This document shows positions 25,675-33,887 of a stretch of 64,000 nt of DNA, piece by piece. The DNA is from Advenella mimigardefordensis DPN7 (GTDB taxonomy: Bacteria; Pseudomonadota; Gammaproteobacteria; Burkholderiales; Burkholderiaceae_B). Where the stretch lies: the NCBI RefSeq assembly GCF_000521505.1, contig NZ_CP003915.1, positions 2,356,001-2,420,000 on the forward strand, in the 5' to 3' direction. Position 1 is the first letter of the stretch, and each line of letters starts with the position of its first letter. Under the pieces are notes generated by a model. The model was not told the origin of the DNA, searched no databases, and saw nothing but the letters and a program-made list of their open reading frames with translations. The translations under genes were made by a program, and so were the position numbers.

Positions 25675-25699
25675 ATCGACTAACGCAGTTTCACTTCAC

Positions 25700-25747
25700 C
25701 GGAGACATCACTACAAAGCCAATGCGCGCATGCGGCTGATGTCTCCG
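25700..25747. promoter_or_regulatory. 11-bp inverted repeat in operon gap
   Basis: CGGAGACATCA (25700-25710) is exactly complementary to TGATGTCTCCG (25737-25747) across 26 bp. It lies in the 154-bp gap between the acyl-CoA synthetase stop and the dehydrogenase start. It could be an RNA hairpin controlling the last gene or a DNA operator; there is no T-run after it. Confidence 0.5.
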
Positions 25748-25828
25748 CAAGGTAACCAGCGACAAAAAAACCAAGCAATGTCCGGGCAGACCCGCGATGC
25801 ACAATTGCAATATTGGAGATTTGATAAA

Positions 25829-27661
25829 GTGACTATTTCAGTTGGATATATTGGCCTGGGTGCGATGGGCGGTGCCCTGGCCGAGCAGCTCGTTTCCTCT
25901 ACTGATCTGCATGTATGGGATCTGAATACTGCCGCTTGCGAGCGGTTCGGCGCGCTGGGCGCAAGCGCGGCTAAAACGGCTGTAGAGTTGGCACACCAGT
26001 GCCGGTTTATTTTTCTGTGTTTGCCGCGTTCAAGCGATGTAAAAAGCCTGATATTTGATACTGAGGGTTTTGTAGACGCTTTGATACCCGGTACCGTTCT
26101 CATTGATCAGACCAGCGGCATACCTGAACAAACACGCAGTATTGCAAAGGTACTTCAGGAAAAAGGAGTGTATATGCTGGATGCGCCTGTGGCGGGAGGC
26201 GTACCGGCGGCCCAGGCGGGACGTATCACAATGATGGTATCGGGACCTGTAAGCGCATACGAAAAGACATTGCCGATACTGCAGAAAATCAGTCCGACGG
26301 TGATTCGCTGCGGCGAACAGGTCGGCAATGGCCAGGCAATCAAAATCATCAATAACACGATGAACGCATCGTGCCGTATTGCACTTTTTGAAACCATGGC
26401 ACTGGGTCAAAAATTGGGCTTGCCCCTGACCAAACTGGCTGACGCGATCAATGCCAGCCATGCATGCAGCCGCCTGTCACAAGTCACATTGACTGCCTTC
26501 CTGCAAGGCAAATCATCCAGCAATTTCGCATTGTCATTAATGGTCAAGGACGTGCATCAGGCCATTTTACTGGCCAATGCAAGCCAAACGCCGCTACCGA
26601 TTGCCAGCCTGAGCCGGGCTATCCTGGAAATAGCAGTCAATACAGCCGGCCCTGCCTCAACGCTGGAGGATGTCGCTGACATCATTGCCTCAATGGCCGG
26701 CACGAAACTGTCCGCGGCGAGGGAAACAGGTTTGTCACCCGATGAACAAGGCGGTACTTCCGTGTCGGTACACTCTAGAACAGTGGGCTATGTGGGCAGC
26801 GCAGAGAGTGCGCAAGCCGTGCAATTCAGAACTCTGGGCCAGCTTCTTCGTTTATATGACCCGGCTAAAACCATTGCCCGCAGTGGCTTGTTGAATGGCA
26901 TTATGGTGGAATCGGATCTGGCGTCGCTTGCCCATGCATGTGATCTGATTATTATTGGCCCGTCGCTAGGCAATACAGATGTCATGACGGGGCCACAAGG
27001 GCTGATAAGCAGTTTGTCACCAGGCACGATTGTCATTGACCAGACAACGCGGCAGCCTGAAGTCAGCCGTAAGCTTGCTCTGGATCTGCAATCGCTTGAC
27101 GTCACGCTGCTGGACGCACCCATCTGCAGCGAAACTGCACAGCCATTGCCTGGCGGTACCGGCCTGGCTGTTGTCGGCGGCTCCCTGCAAGGTTACCAGG
27201 CAGTTAAGCAGGTGCTGGAAAATGCCTCCATTGAATCCATTTATATGGGTCCTTCAGGCGCTGGTAACACGGCTAAGCTGCTTCTGGATTCGCTTGAAAC
27301 CAGCCATCAACTCATCACGCTGGAAGCGGTCAGCCTGGCATTGAACAATGAACTGGACATACAGGATCTGGCTAACGTGATTATGAAGGGCACCGGCTGG
27401 AGCAAAGCCTTTGAAATCATGTTGGTCGACCATCGGCACAATAAGGCAGAAATTCGTGTCGATCTGGCAACGACATTACAGCGGCTCTCGATGGTTTCGG
27501 CACTGGCATTTGAAGCCCAGGCGCCCATGCTCATAGCAAACACCGTGCGCACGGTGCTAATGGAAATGGATAATCAGTCAGAAGGCATCGCCAACATGGA
27601 GGACCTGATGCTGACATTCAAACAGCGCGCAGGTATAAAGCTGGAGGAATATTATTGGTAA
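25829..27661 (+). CDS. Tandem fusion of two beta-hydroxyacid dehydrogenase modules
   Basis: A 610-residue protein holding two 3-hydroxyisobutyrate dehydrogenase-like units. GTG 25829 follows TTGGAGATTTGATAAA, a good ribosome site; the longer frame from 25646 has no family-like N-terminus. Module 1 (about 1-295) is complete: Rossmann motif GYIGLGAMGG (6-15), substrate loop LDAPVAGGVPAAQAG (about 117-131) and catalytic Lys172 in IKIINN. Module 2 (about 318-610) has the fold but a degraded nucleotide motif, GYVGSAESAQA, with Lys retained in NTAKLLLDS where the usual Asn is Asp. It probably has one active NAD(P) site, the second half being structural or specialised. It is the last gene of the sigma-54-driven operon and would oxidise or reduce a hydroxyacid. 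Confidence 0.88.
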   Translation: MTISVGYIGLGAMGGALAEQLVSSTDLHVWDLNTAACERFGALGASAAKTAVELAHQCRFIFLCLPRSSDVKSLIFDTEGFVDALIPGTVLIDQTSGIPEQTRSIAKVLQEKGVYMLDAPVAGGVPAAQAGRITMMVSGPVSAYEKTLPILQKISPTVIRCGEQVGNGQAIKIINNTMNASCRIALFETMALGQKLGLPLTKLADAINASHACSRLSQVTLTAFLQGKSSSNFALSLMVKDVHQAILLANASQTPLPIASLSRAILEIAVNTAGPASTLEDVADIIASMAGTKLSAARETGLSPDEQGGTSVSVHSRTVGYVGSAESAQAVQFRTLGQLLRLYDPAKTIARSGLLNGIMVESDLASLAHACDLIIIGPSLGNTDVMTGPQGLISSLSPGTIVIDQTTRQPEVSRKLALDLQSLDVTLLDAPICSETAQPLPGGTGLAVVGGSLQGYQAVKQVLENASIESIYMGPSGAGNTAKLLLDSLETSHQLITLEAVSLALNNELDIQDLANVIMKGTGWSKAFEIMLVDHRHNKAEIRVDLATTLQRLSMVSALAFEAQAPMLIANTVRTVLMEMDNQSEGIANMEDLMLTFKQRAGIKLEEYYW

Positions 27662-27771
27662 GAGCAACGTCTGCGAAGCTGGCTTGAACTTCGGGCAATC
27701 GCTCTGGTCACGCATCCTGACCCACAGGCGAAATACCAACACGGATAGAAAACCTCAGATGTACCTGCCCG

Positions 27772-28953
27772 CTACCAACTTGCCTGCAGCAAAGCCAAAA
27801 GCGTTTCTGATTCTTCTACCGGACGCGGGGTGCGGCTGATGAACCAATCGGCCATGGCCGCCCGGGCAATCATTGGAAATGCTGCCTGATTGATATCGAT
27901 GTCTCTTAGTCGATGTACCGGAGATATGCTGTTAAGCAATGATTGCACCATTGAAATAGTAGCAGACGCCTGGAAAACGCCCGAAACGGCGGGCAATGCG
28001 CCACTGAGCGCTTGGGCGAGACGGGAGCGGCCATATTCTGTGAGCGGTTCGTTAAACCGCATCGTATGCGGCAGTACAATCGCATTCACCAACCCATTCG
28101 AAACACGGCTGTGATAACCGATAGCATGTGCGAGAACTGAAGCCAGGCCCGCCCCACTTTGCTCTGTACCACGCCCGCCCAGTATCGCTGCAAGCACCAG
28201 GTTTTCGTGAACGCCTTGCTGTGGATCGTCCAGCCGTTCAATATTCTCAGCCAGAAGACGTATTGCGTGCATCAGAAAGGCTTGTGCAAAAGGATCACTG
28301 CGGGGCGACTCAAGCGCTTCAATTGCGGTGCAAAAGGTGTTAAGCGCCGCATTTCTGACCAGTTGAGCTGGCGCTGAACACAGCATTTCCGGGTGAATAA
28401 AAATGCCTTTCGTACGGGTTTTCGGATCGAACAATGCGTAGCGCTGACCTGTTTGCTCTTCGTGCACACCACAGCCAACTTTAACGAATGCGGTACTGGG
28501 TGTGGTAGGAACCATAAACTGCGGAATTTTCGGTTCCTTCAGACGCGGACTGAAAAACCGGCCATCATCTGTCCTGCGCGTACAGAGCTCCTGCACAGGT
28601 AACGGCTCGGCAAACAGAATGCCGGCAGCACGGGCCGTGACTGCAGCGGAACCGCCGCCAACGGCAATAATGCTGTCGGCGGAAAACTCCTTAAGCGCAC
28701 TCACCGTTCCCATTACGGCAGGCAACGGTGTCTGTTCGCGTGCTGTCGGTGAGACACCGGCAAAAAGCGGGCCAAGGGACGAACGAAGCAGATTGAGCGT
28801 ATCTGAACTGGCAATCGTTCTGCCGCAAACAACGACCGCACGACGGCACCCGTTTCTTGCAAGTTCGCGTTTAAGACCGTCAAAGCAATCAACACCCGAA
28901 TAAACCCGCAACTCAGGTGAAATATGCTGGAAAGAAGCATTGCCGGAGGTCAT
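27772..28953 (-). CDS. Iron-containing alcohol dehydrogenase-family protein (maleylacetate reductase-like)
   Basis: A 393-residue group III (iron-ADH) superfamily member. The NAD-binding motif SIIAVGGGSAAVTARAAG (about 93-110) and VPTTPSTAFVKVG match the family. Metal ligands do not: the Asp/His pair of the usual D-A-L-x-H-A-x-E is N-T-F-C-T-A-I-E here, and the later H-G is N-G (RVSNGLVNAIVLPH); only the His in LAHAIGYHS remains. It may be metal-free, as reported for some maleylacetate reductases, or inactive. It follows the Bug gene by 45 bp on the minus strand, so the two form a small operon. Ribosome site before 28953 is weak. Confidence 0.85.
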   Translation of the reverse strand: MTSGNASFQHISPELRVYSGVDCFDGLKRELARNGCRRAVVVCGRTIASSDTLNLLRSSLGPLFAGVSPTAREQTPLPAVMGTVSALKEFSADSIIAVGGGSAAVTARAAGILFAEPLPVQELCTRRTDDGRFFSPRLKEPKIPQFMVPTTPSTAFVKVGCGVHEEQTGQRYALFDPKTRTKGIFIHPEMLCSAPAQLVRNAALNTFCTAIEALESPRSDPFAQAFLMHAIRLLAENIERLDDPQQGVHENLVLAAILGGRGTEQSGAGLASVLAHAIGYHSRVSNGLVNAIVLPHTMRFNEPLTEYGRSRLAQALSGALPAVSGVFQASATISMVQSLLNSISPVHRLRDIDINQAAFPMIARAAMADWFISRTPRPVEESETLLALLQASW

Positions 28954-28998
28954 AGCACGCTCGTAGACGGCGTGACCGAAAATAGCGTTTTAATATAA

Positions 28999-29967
28999 TT
29001 ATTCAACATGTACGCCAGCCGTTTTTACAAGTTCACGCCACCGTGCTGTTTCGGACTCCAATGTGTCTTTCCAATGCTCAATATTACCCGGATCGGCATT
29101 GAGTCCAAGCGTCTCGAAACGGTTCTGCACTGCAGAAGAAGTTACAATGCTGTTAATCGCGTCATGCAGGCGGTTAACGATAGCTGCTGGTGTGTTTTTG
29201 GGCACCATATAGCCGTAAACACTGGTTGGTGTGAAGTCTTTATAGCCCGACTCTATCATGGTGGGCACATCAGGAAAGGTTTTGACGCGCTCGGGTGCTG
29301 TCACTGCAATGGCCCGCATGGTTCCAGCGGCATCTCCATGTACGGCCTCAGGCTGCGAGGAAAAGAAAAAATCCAGACGGCCGCCAACTAAATCGGTGAC
29401 AACGCCTGCGTTTCCCTTGTACGCTACGTGAGTAGCCGCAATATCGGCGCTACGCTTGAGCATTTCCCCCGCGAGGTGACCCACTGACCCGACTCCACCG
29501 GAACCAAAGTTCACACCGCCGCTTCTGGAGTTCGCAACACTGATGAGGTCCTTCACCGATTGCGTTTTTGACGATGCGGGTACAACCAGCACAAGTGGAG
29601 CCGTTACACCGCTGGAAACGGGTACAAAATCACGTAGCAGCTCGTATCCTGGCTTCTCTCTGAGCACCTGGTTGATGATCTGAGGTGACGAGACCTGCAA
29701 AATGGTATAGCCATCCGGAGCGGTCTTGGCCGCATATTCAGTGCCGATCATCCCACCTGCCCCAGCCCGGTTCTCAATAATCACCGTCTGCCCCAAACGC
29801 TCAGATAACTCGGCGCCCACAATCCGACCTAACACATCGCCAATACCGCCAGGTAAAAAAGGCACAACCAGCTTGATTGGTTTACTTGGATAACTTTCCG
29901 CGGCATGTCCCGCCAGCGGCATTGCAGAAATGGAACATGCAAGAATGGTAGAAAAAATATACTTCAT
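28999..29967 (-). CDS. Bug/TctC-family periplasmic receptor
   Basis: A 322-residue Bug receptor starting at ATG 29967 after GGAGACATTAAGCAA; the frame is open to 30114. Signal peptide about 1-24, cut near GHAAESYPS. The ligand loop PIKLVVPFLPGGIGDVLGR and segment VAYKGNAGVVTDLVGGRLDFF are typical. Its loop (PGGIGD) differs from the three Bug proteins at 14.7-17.8 kb, so it probably binds another ligand. It diverges from the LysR gene at 30243, which may control it; no sigma-54 site was found in this 275-bp gap. Confidence 0.93.
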   Translation of the reverse strand: MKYIFSTILACSISAMPLAGHAAESYPSKPIKLVVPFLPGGIGDVLGRIVGAELSERLGQTVIIENRAGAGGMIGTEYAAKTAPDGYTILQVSSPQIINQVLREKPGYELLRDFVPVSSGVTAPLVLVVPASSKTQSVKDLISVANSRSGGVNFGSGGVGSVGHLAGEMLKRSADIAATHVAYKGNAGVVTDLVGGRLDFFFSSQPEAVHGDAAGTMRAIAVTAPERVKTFPDVPTMIESGYKDFTPTSVYGYMVPKNTPAAIVNRLHDAINSIVTSSAVQNRFETLGLNADPGNIEHWKDTLESETARWRELVKTAGVHVE

Positions 29968-30242
29968 TTGCTTAATGTCTCCTTCGGCTGATATGTATAA
30001 TCTATGGTTATTCAAACGAACAGAGCGTGCGCAAAAGCAATCTGAATATTGATATGCAATGATGTTCACATCAGTCGTTTTGTTGCGATTCATTGTCAGA
30101 TAGGCACCAGGCATTGTCGAGTCATTTTTTGTGGGGGACGCGGTAAGCGTGCCTAACAGGAGCTGATTTATAGCCGCTCTTGACGAGTATTATTAAATAT
30201 GTCAGATGTGTTTGCAGCATCCTGACAGGAGGCAATCACACC

Positions 30243-31184
30243 ATGGAATTACGGCATTTACGTTATTTCATCGCCGCGGCAGAAGAGGAACACTTTGGCA
30301 GGGCTGCCGATCGGATGTGCATCACACGGCCGGCCATTTCCCAAATCATTGCAGACCTGGAGAACGAACTCTCCCTGACACTCTTTGAACGCGCTCCCGG
30401 CCGAGTAAAACTGACTGCAGCCGGACGAGGTTTGCTGCCACGCCTGCAAAACATTATGGATGAGCTCAACGTATCGCTGGACATGGCCAGGGAAATGAGT
30501 GACGGCAAAAGAGGCACTTTAAGGATCGCCTATGGGACGCTAACGTTGCTGCATCCTATTTTTCGTGCCGCCATTAAGCAATTTCGGGAATCGTTTCCCG
30601 ATGTCACGCTGTCGCTGCTGGAAATGGTGACTTCGCAGCAATCTGTGGCGCTGGCTGAAGGTAAAATTGACGCTGGTTTTATGAATTTTGGTGAGCGACC
30701 AGTACAGTTGCCACGAAAATGGAACCATGGCCTGGTTGCCCAAAACCACAAAGATCTCGATTGGCTTTTGATCCAAAGTAGCGGCCTTGGCGTGGTCATG
30801 CCAAATGACCACCAACTGGCGCATCATTCAGCAATCACACTTGACATGCTGGAGCACGAACGTTTTATTGTCGTGCCGCAATCCAGCGGCAGTCATGGAT
30901 TCGCCTTGCTGTACGCACTTTGCGAGAAAGCAGGTTTTGAACCACAGGTTGCCCAGGAAGTCACATCCATATCATCGCAATTGAATCTCGTATCGGTAGG
31001 CATAGGCATCGGCTTTACGATACTCGGAAAAAATTTCTATTACCCGGACAACGTGACGGTCGTGCCTCTGGCTAATGTCGATTACCACAGCAATTTTGTT
31101 TTTGCCTGGATTAAGGATCAACGGGATCCTGTTCTGGAGCATATGATTAACATCATCGCTGCGCTATCGAAGAAAATGGCCTAG
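30243..31184 (+). CDS. LysR-family transcriptional regulator
   Basis: A 313-residue LysR regulator. The N-terminal winged helix-turn-helix is MELRHLRYFIAAAEEEHFGR and RPAISQIIADLENELSLTLFER; the rest is a LysR substrate-binding domain. ATG 30243 follows AGGAGGC at good distance. The opening resembles the BenM/CatM/CbnR group, which respond to small organic acids. It diverges from the Bug/iron-ADH pair and lies upstream of the CoA transferase-dehydrogenase genes in the same direction, so it could control either. Its effector would most likely be a pathway intermediate. Confidence 0.95.
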   Translation: MELRHLRYFIAAAEEEHFGRAADRMCITRPAISQIIADLENELSLTLFERAPGRVKLTAAGRGLLPRLQNIMDELNVSLDMAREMSDGKRGTLRIAYGTLTLLHPIFRAAIKQFRESFPDVTLSLLEMVTSQQSVALAEGKIDAGFMNFGERPVQLPRKWNHGLVAQNHKDLDWLLIQSSGLGVVMPNDHQLAHHSAITLDMLEHERFIVVPQSSGSHGFALLYALCEKAGFEPQVAQEVTSISSQLNLVSVGIGIGFTILGKNFYYPDNVTVVPLANVDYHSNFVFAWIKDQRDPVLEHMINIIAALSKKMA

Positions 31185-31235
31185 CAGTGCGTTGTTTCCG
31201 GTGCATTGAGCCGCCTTTCCTGCACGACGTAAGGC

Positions 31236-31258
31236 CGCGGTAAGTTCCCCTTACCGCG
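31236..31258 (+). terminator. GC-rich hairpin after the LysR gene
   Basis: CGCGGTAAG (31236-31244) and CTTACCGCG (31250-31258) form a 9-bp perfect stem with a 5-nt loop, about 50 bp after the LysR stop. No T-run follows, so it may be a weak terminator or an RNA-processing or operator element before the next gene. Confidence 0.45.
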
Positions 31259-31338
31259 ACGGGCATAAAAGTCAACTTGCCGCTGGCTGACCCGAATGTG
31301 AGAATTTCTTTATTCTCTGTTTTCCTGGGTATCCCAAA

Positions 31339-32577
31339 ATGGCAACAACGAAAAGCACCAACTCTCTCCCCCTTTGTGACATAAAAGTAATTGAACTGGC
31401 TCATTTGATTTCCGGACCACTGTGCGGACAAATGCTTGCCGACGAAGGAGCCGAGGTGATAAAAGTGGAGCCGCCCGGTGGTGAACTGACACGCCATCGG
31501 GATCCACTACGACATATTGGTAGTGAAAAAATTGCGGCATATTACGCCTCATTGAACCGCGACAAAAAAAGCATTGTTCTTGATCTGAAAAATCAGGGTG
31601 GCAGCAGCGTTGTAAGGCAATTGCTCGAATCGGCAGACGTTTTGCTGACCAATATGCGCCCCGCTGCACTGAAGCGACTGGAACTGGACCCGCAGACGCT
31701 GCATGCACAGTATCCACGACTGATCGTCGCCTGCATTACCGGCTTTGGCATGGAAAACGCCGGTGAGCATGCCGACCGTGCCGGCCTAGCCATGGTGGCC
31801 GAAGCGATGTCCGGCGCCACAGGCATTACTCGCGACCACGAGGGCAACCCCGTGTGGTGCGGGTTTCCTTTGGGAGACGTTATGGCTTCAGTGGCCACCC
31901 ACTCCGCCATTCTGCTTGCCCTGCGAGATCGGGAACGTCACGGTATGGGACGTATCATTGATCTTGGGCTGGTGGAATGCATGCTACCCATCGTCTCTGT
32001 CGCGATGGCCCGGTCTCAATGGCAGGACGAAGCCGTATCGGATTTTGCCGGTTCGAACTACCACGGCGTGCCCTGCGGAACCTTCCCAGCGTCTGATGGA
32101 TACGTCACCATTGGTGTTAACCGGGACGATTTCTGGAGACAACTGTGTATTGCCATGGATCGTCCCGAACTGGGTACCGATCCGAGATACGCCACCTACG
32201 TTCAGCGGGCAAGAAGACAGCGCGAGGTTCATGACATCACTGCTGCCTTCACACGCAATCACACGCGTGCTGAGATTACGGAACGCCTGATCGCCGCCGA
32301 TGTGCCGGTGGGCAATATACAGAATATGGATGAAGTGATAGAAGATGCCTACCTGACTGGCCGCGGGATGCTACAGCAAGTGGACGATGGCTTTGGTGGT
32401 CTATTTACCCTTCCGGCAAATCCGGCATGGCCCGCCCGGCCAGCTCACCAGCCCAGAATTCCCCGACTGAATGAACATCGCGAGCAGGTCCTTGACTCGC
32501 TCGGCGTGACGCGGGACCAAATAGAAACGCTTCTACATACAGGTGCGTTCGGGCCGACAGCGGCAGAGCCCGTTTGA
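31339..32577 (+). CDS. Family III CoA transferase (CaiB/BaiF type)
   Basis: A 412-residue family III CoA transferase. Diagnostic parts: KVIELAHLISGPLCGQMLADEGAEVIKVE split over residues 16-44, and the probable catalytic Asp180 in FPLGDVMASVATH. It is only moderately similar to the transferase at 2024-3271. The ribosome site before ATG 31339 is poor. It begins the second CoA-thioester gene set and precedes an acyl-CoA dehydrogenase by 74 bp, matching the common transferase-dehydrogenase pairing in which an acid is loaded with CoA and then desaturated. Confidence 0.93.
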   Translation: MATTKSTNSLPLCDIKVIELAHLISGPLCGQMLADEGAEVIKVEPPGGELTRHRDPLRHIGSEKIAAYYASLNRDKKSIVLDLKNQGGSSVVRQLLESADVLLTNMRPAALKRLELDPQTLHAQYPRLIVACITGFGMENAGEHADRAGLAMVAEAMSGATGITRDHEGNPVWCGFPLGDVMASVATHSAILLALRDRERHGMGRIIDLGLVECMLPIVSVAMARSQWQDEAVSDFAGSNYHGVPCGTFPASDGYVTIGVNRDDFWRQLCIAMDRPELGTDPRYATYVQRARRQREVHDITAAFTRNHTRAEITERLIAADVPVGNIQNMDEVIEDAYLTGRGMLQQVDDGFGGLFTLPANPAWPARPAHQPRIPRLNEHREQVLDSLGVTRDQIETLLHTGAFGPTAAEPV

Positions 32578-32651
32578 TAATTTTCTAAATTCACAAAATG
32601 ACGCTATCTGGCGTCGCTGACTTATAAACAGAAACAAAAAGGAGCACAACG

Positions 32652-33887
32652 ATGAATATCGCATCCAGTCCGGAAATGGAGTCTATTCGGGACATGGTTA
32701 TCCGCTTTATGGAAAATGAAGTGGTACCCGTCATTGCAGACTATGAAGCACGTGAAGAATTTCCGCGAGCCCTGATAAAAAAAGCCGGTGCAGCTGGCCT
32801 GTATGGTGCCATGTTTCCCGAATCAGTCGGCGGTAGCGACATGGGTTATCTTGCTGCAGCCATCATTCAGGAAGAGATGGCCCGTATTGAAGTCCGATTC
32901 GCGCATTGTAATAACCAGCAGGGCTCGTCATGTCCCAGTTGTATTTATTTCGGCGGAAGCCAGGAACAGATTCGTCGATACGTCCCTGCTCTGCTCGCGG
33001 GCGAAACCATAGGCCTGATGTCTCTGACCGAGCCCGGTGGCGGTTCGGATCCGTCCGGCAACATGAAAACGTTCGCAAAACGCGATGGGGACGTATATCG
33101 TATAACCGGACAGAAAATGTTTGCGTCTATGGCAAAAGAAACCGATGTCGGTGTGCTGTTTGCACGTACCGATAAAAATGCAGGAGCAAAAGGTGTCAGC
33201 GCCTTTATTGTTCACCCCAAAAAACACCCTGGCTGGAATGCTCAGCCAGTAGACATGATGGGACTGTCCAAGGCCTTTCGCACTACCGTGCTCTTTCTTG
33301 ATGATTTCGTCGTACCTGTAGAAGATAGGCTGGGCGAAGAAGGCGATGGCTTCAAGATCGCCATGCAGGGGCTTCAGCCCGGGCGTATTACTGTCGCAGG
33401 AAAAGCGCTGGGCATCGCCCGCGCATGCTTTGAAGACGCGGTACGCTACGCCAACGACCGCACTCTGCGGGGACAGCCGATAGGCCGTTTTCAGATGATA
33501 CAGTCGGATATCGCCGAAATGGCCGTTGCCATTGATGCCAGTCGCGCCTTGATCTACCAGGCCGCCAGTGCGCTTGATCAAAGTCTGCCGGCTAACCGGC
33601 TGGTGGCTATCGCTAAATACCATGCGTCACAGACCGCAAAAATGTGCGCGGATAAAGCCATGCAGATTTTTGGCGGCTATGGGCTGGCCACGGAATATCG
33701 GATATCACGACTGCGTTCCTATGCCGATCTGTTCTTTACAGGAGAGGGCTCTGCAAACGTACAGAAAATCCTGATCGCTGAAGATGCCTTGGGCTACAAG
33801 CTGGCCGATCGCCATCACGGTCGAACCGGCTTGCGCGATATACGCAAGGACGATGCGGGGGCACAAATCGCAGCCACGGAGGCCTGA
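32652..33887 (+). CDS. Acyl-CoA dehydrogenase (paralogue of the one at 21475)
   Basis: A 411-residue acyl-CoA dehydrogenase. MSLTEPGGGSD, YRITGQKMFASM, RTLRGQPIGRFQMIQSDIAE and FTGEGSANVQ (catalytic Glu) are all present. It aligns end to end with the enzyme at 21475-22707 without large gaps, including the unusual ADRHHGRTGLRDIRKDD tail. The two are therefore duplicates or recently diverged copies with related substrates. ATG 32652 follows AAAGGAGCACAACG, a strong ribosome site. The GMC oxidoreductase gene starts immediately after its stop codon (TGAATG), indicating an operon. Confidence 0.95.
   Translation: MNIASSPEMESIRDMVIRFMENEVVPVIADYEAREEFPRALIKKAGAAGLYGAMFPESVGGSDMGYLAAAIIQEEMARIEVRFAHCNNQQGSSCPSCIYFGGSQEQIRRYVPALLAGETIGLMSLTEPGGGSDPSGNMKTFAKRDGDVYRITGQKMFASMAKETDVGVLFARTDKNAGAKGVSAFIVHPKKHPGWNAQPVDMMGLSKAFRTTVLFLDDFVVPVEDRLGEEGDGFKIAMQGLQPGRITVAGKALGIARACFEDAVRYANDRTLRGQPIGRFQMIQSDIAEMAVAIDASRALIYQAASALDQSLPANRLVAIAKYHASQTAKMCADKAMQIFGGYGLATEYRISRLRSYADLFFTGEGSANVQKILIAEDALGYKLADRHHGRTGLRDIRKDDAGAQIAATEA

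Noticed and set aside
30119..30160. Possible sigma-54 element (GGCACC...TTGT) before the LysR gene
   Set aside because: Both the -24 and -12 parts deviate from the consensus and the spacing is wrong.
32928..33623. Minus-strand open frame of 231 codons inside the acyl-CoA dehydrogenase gene
   Set aside because: A similar antisense frame occurs opposite the paralogue (22099-22902), so it reflects shared coding sequence, not a gene.
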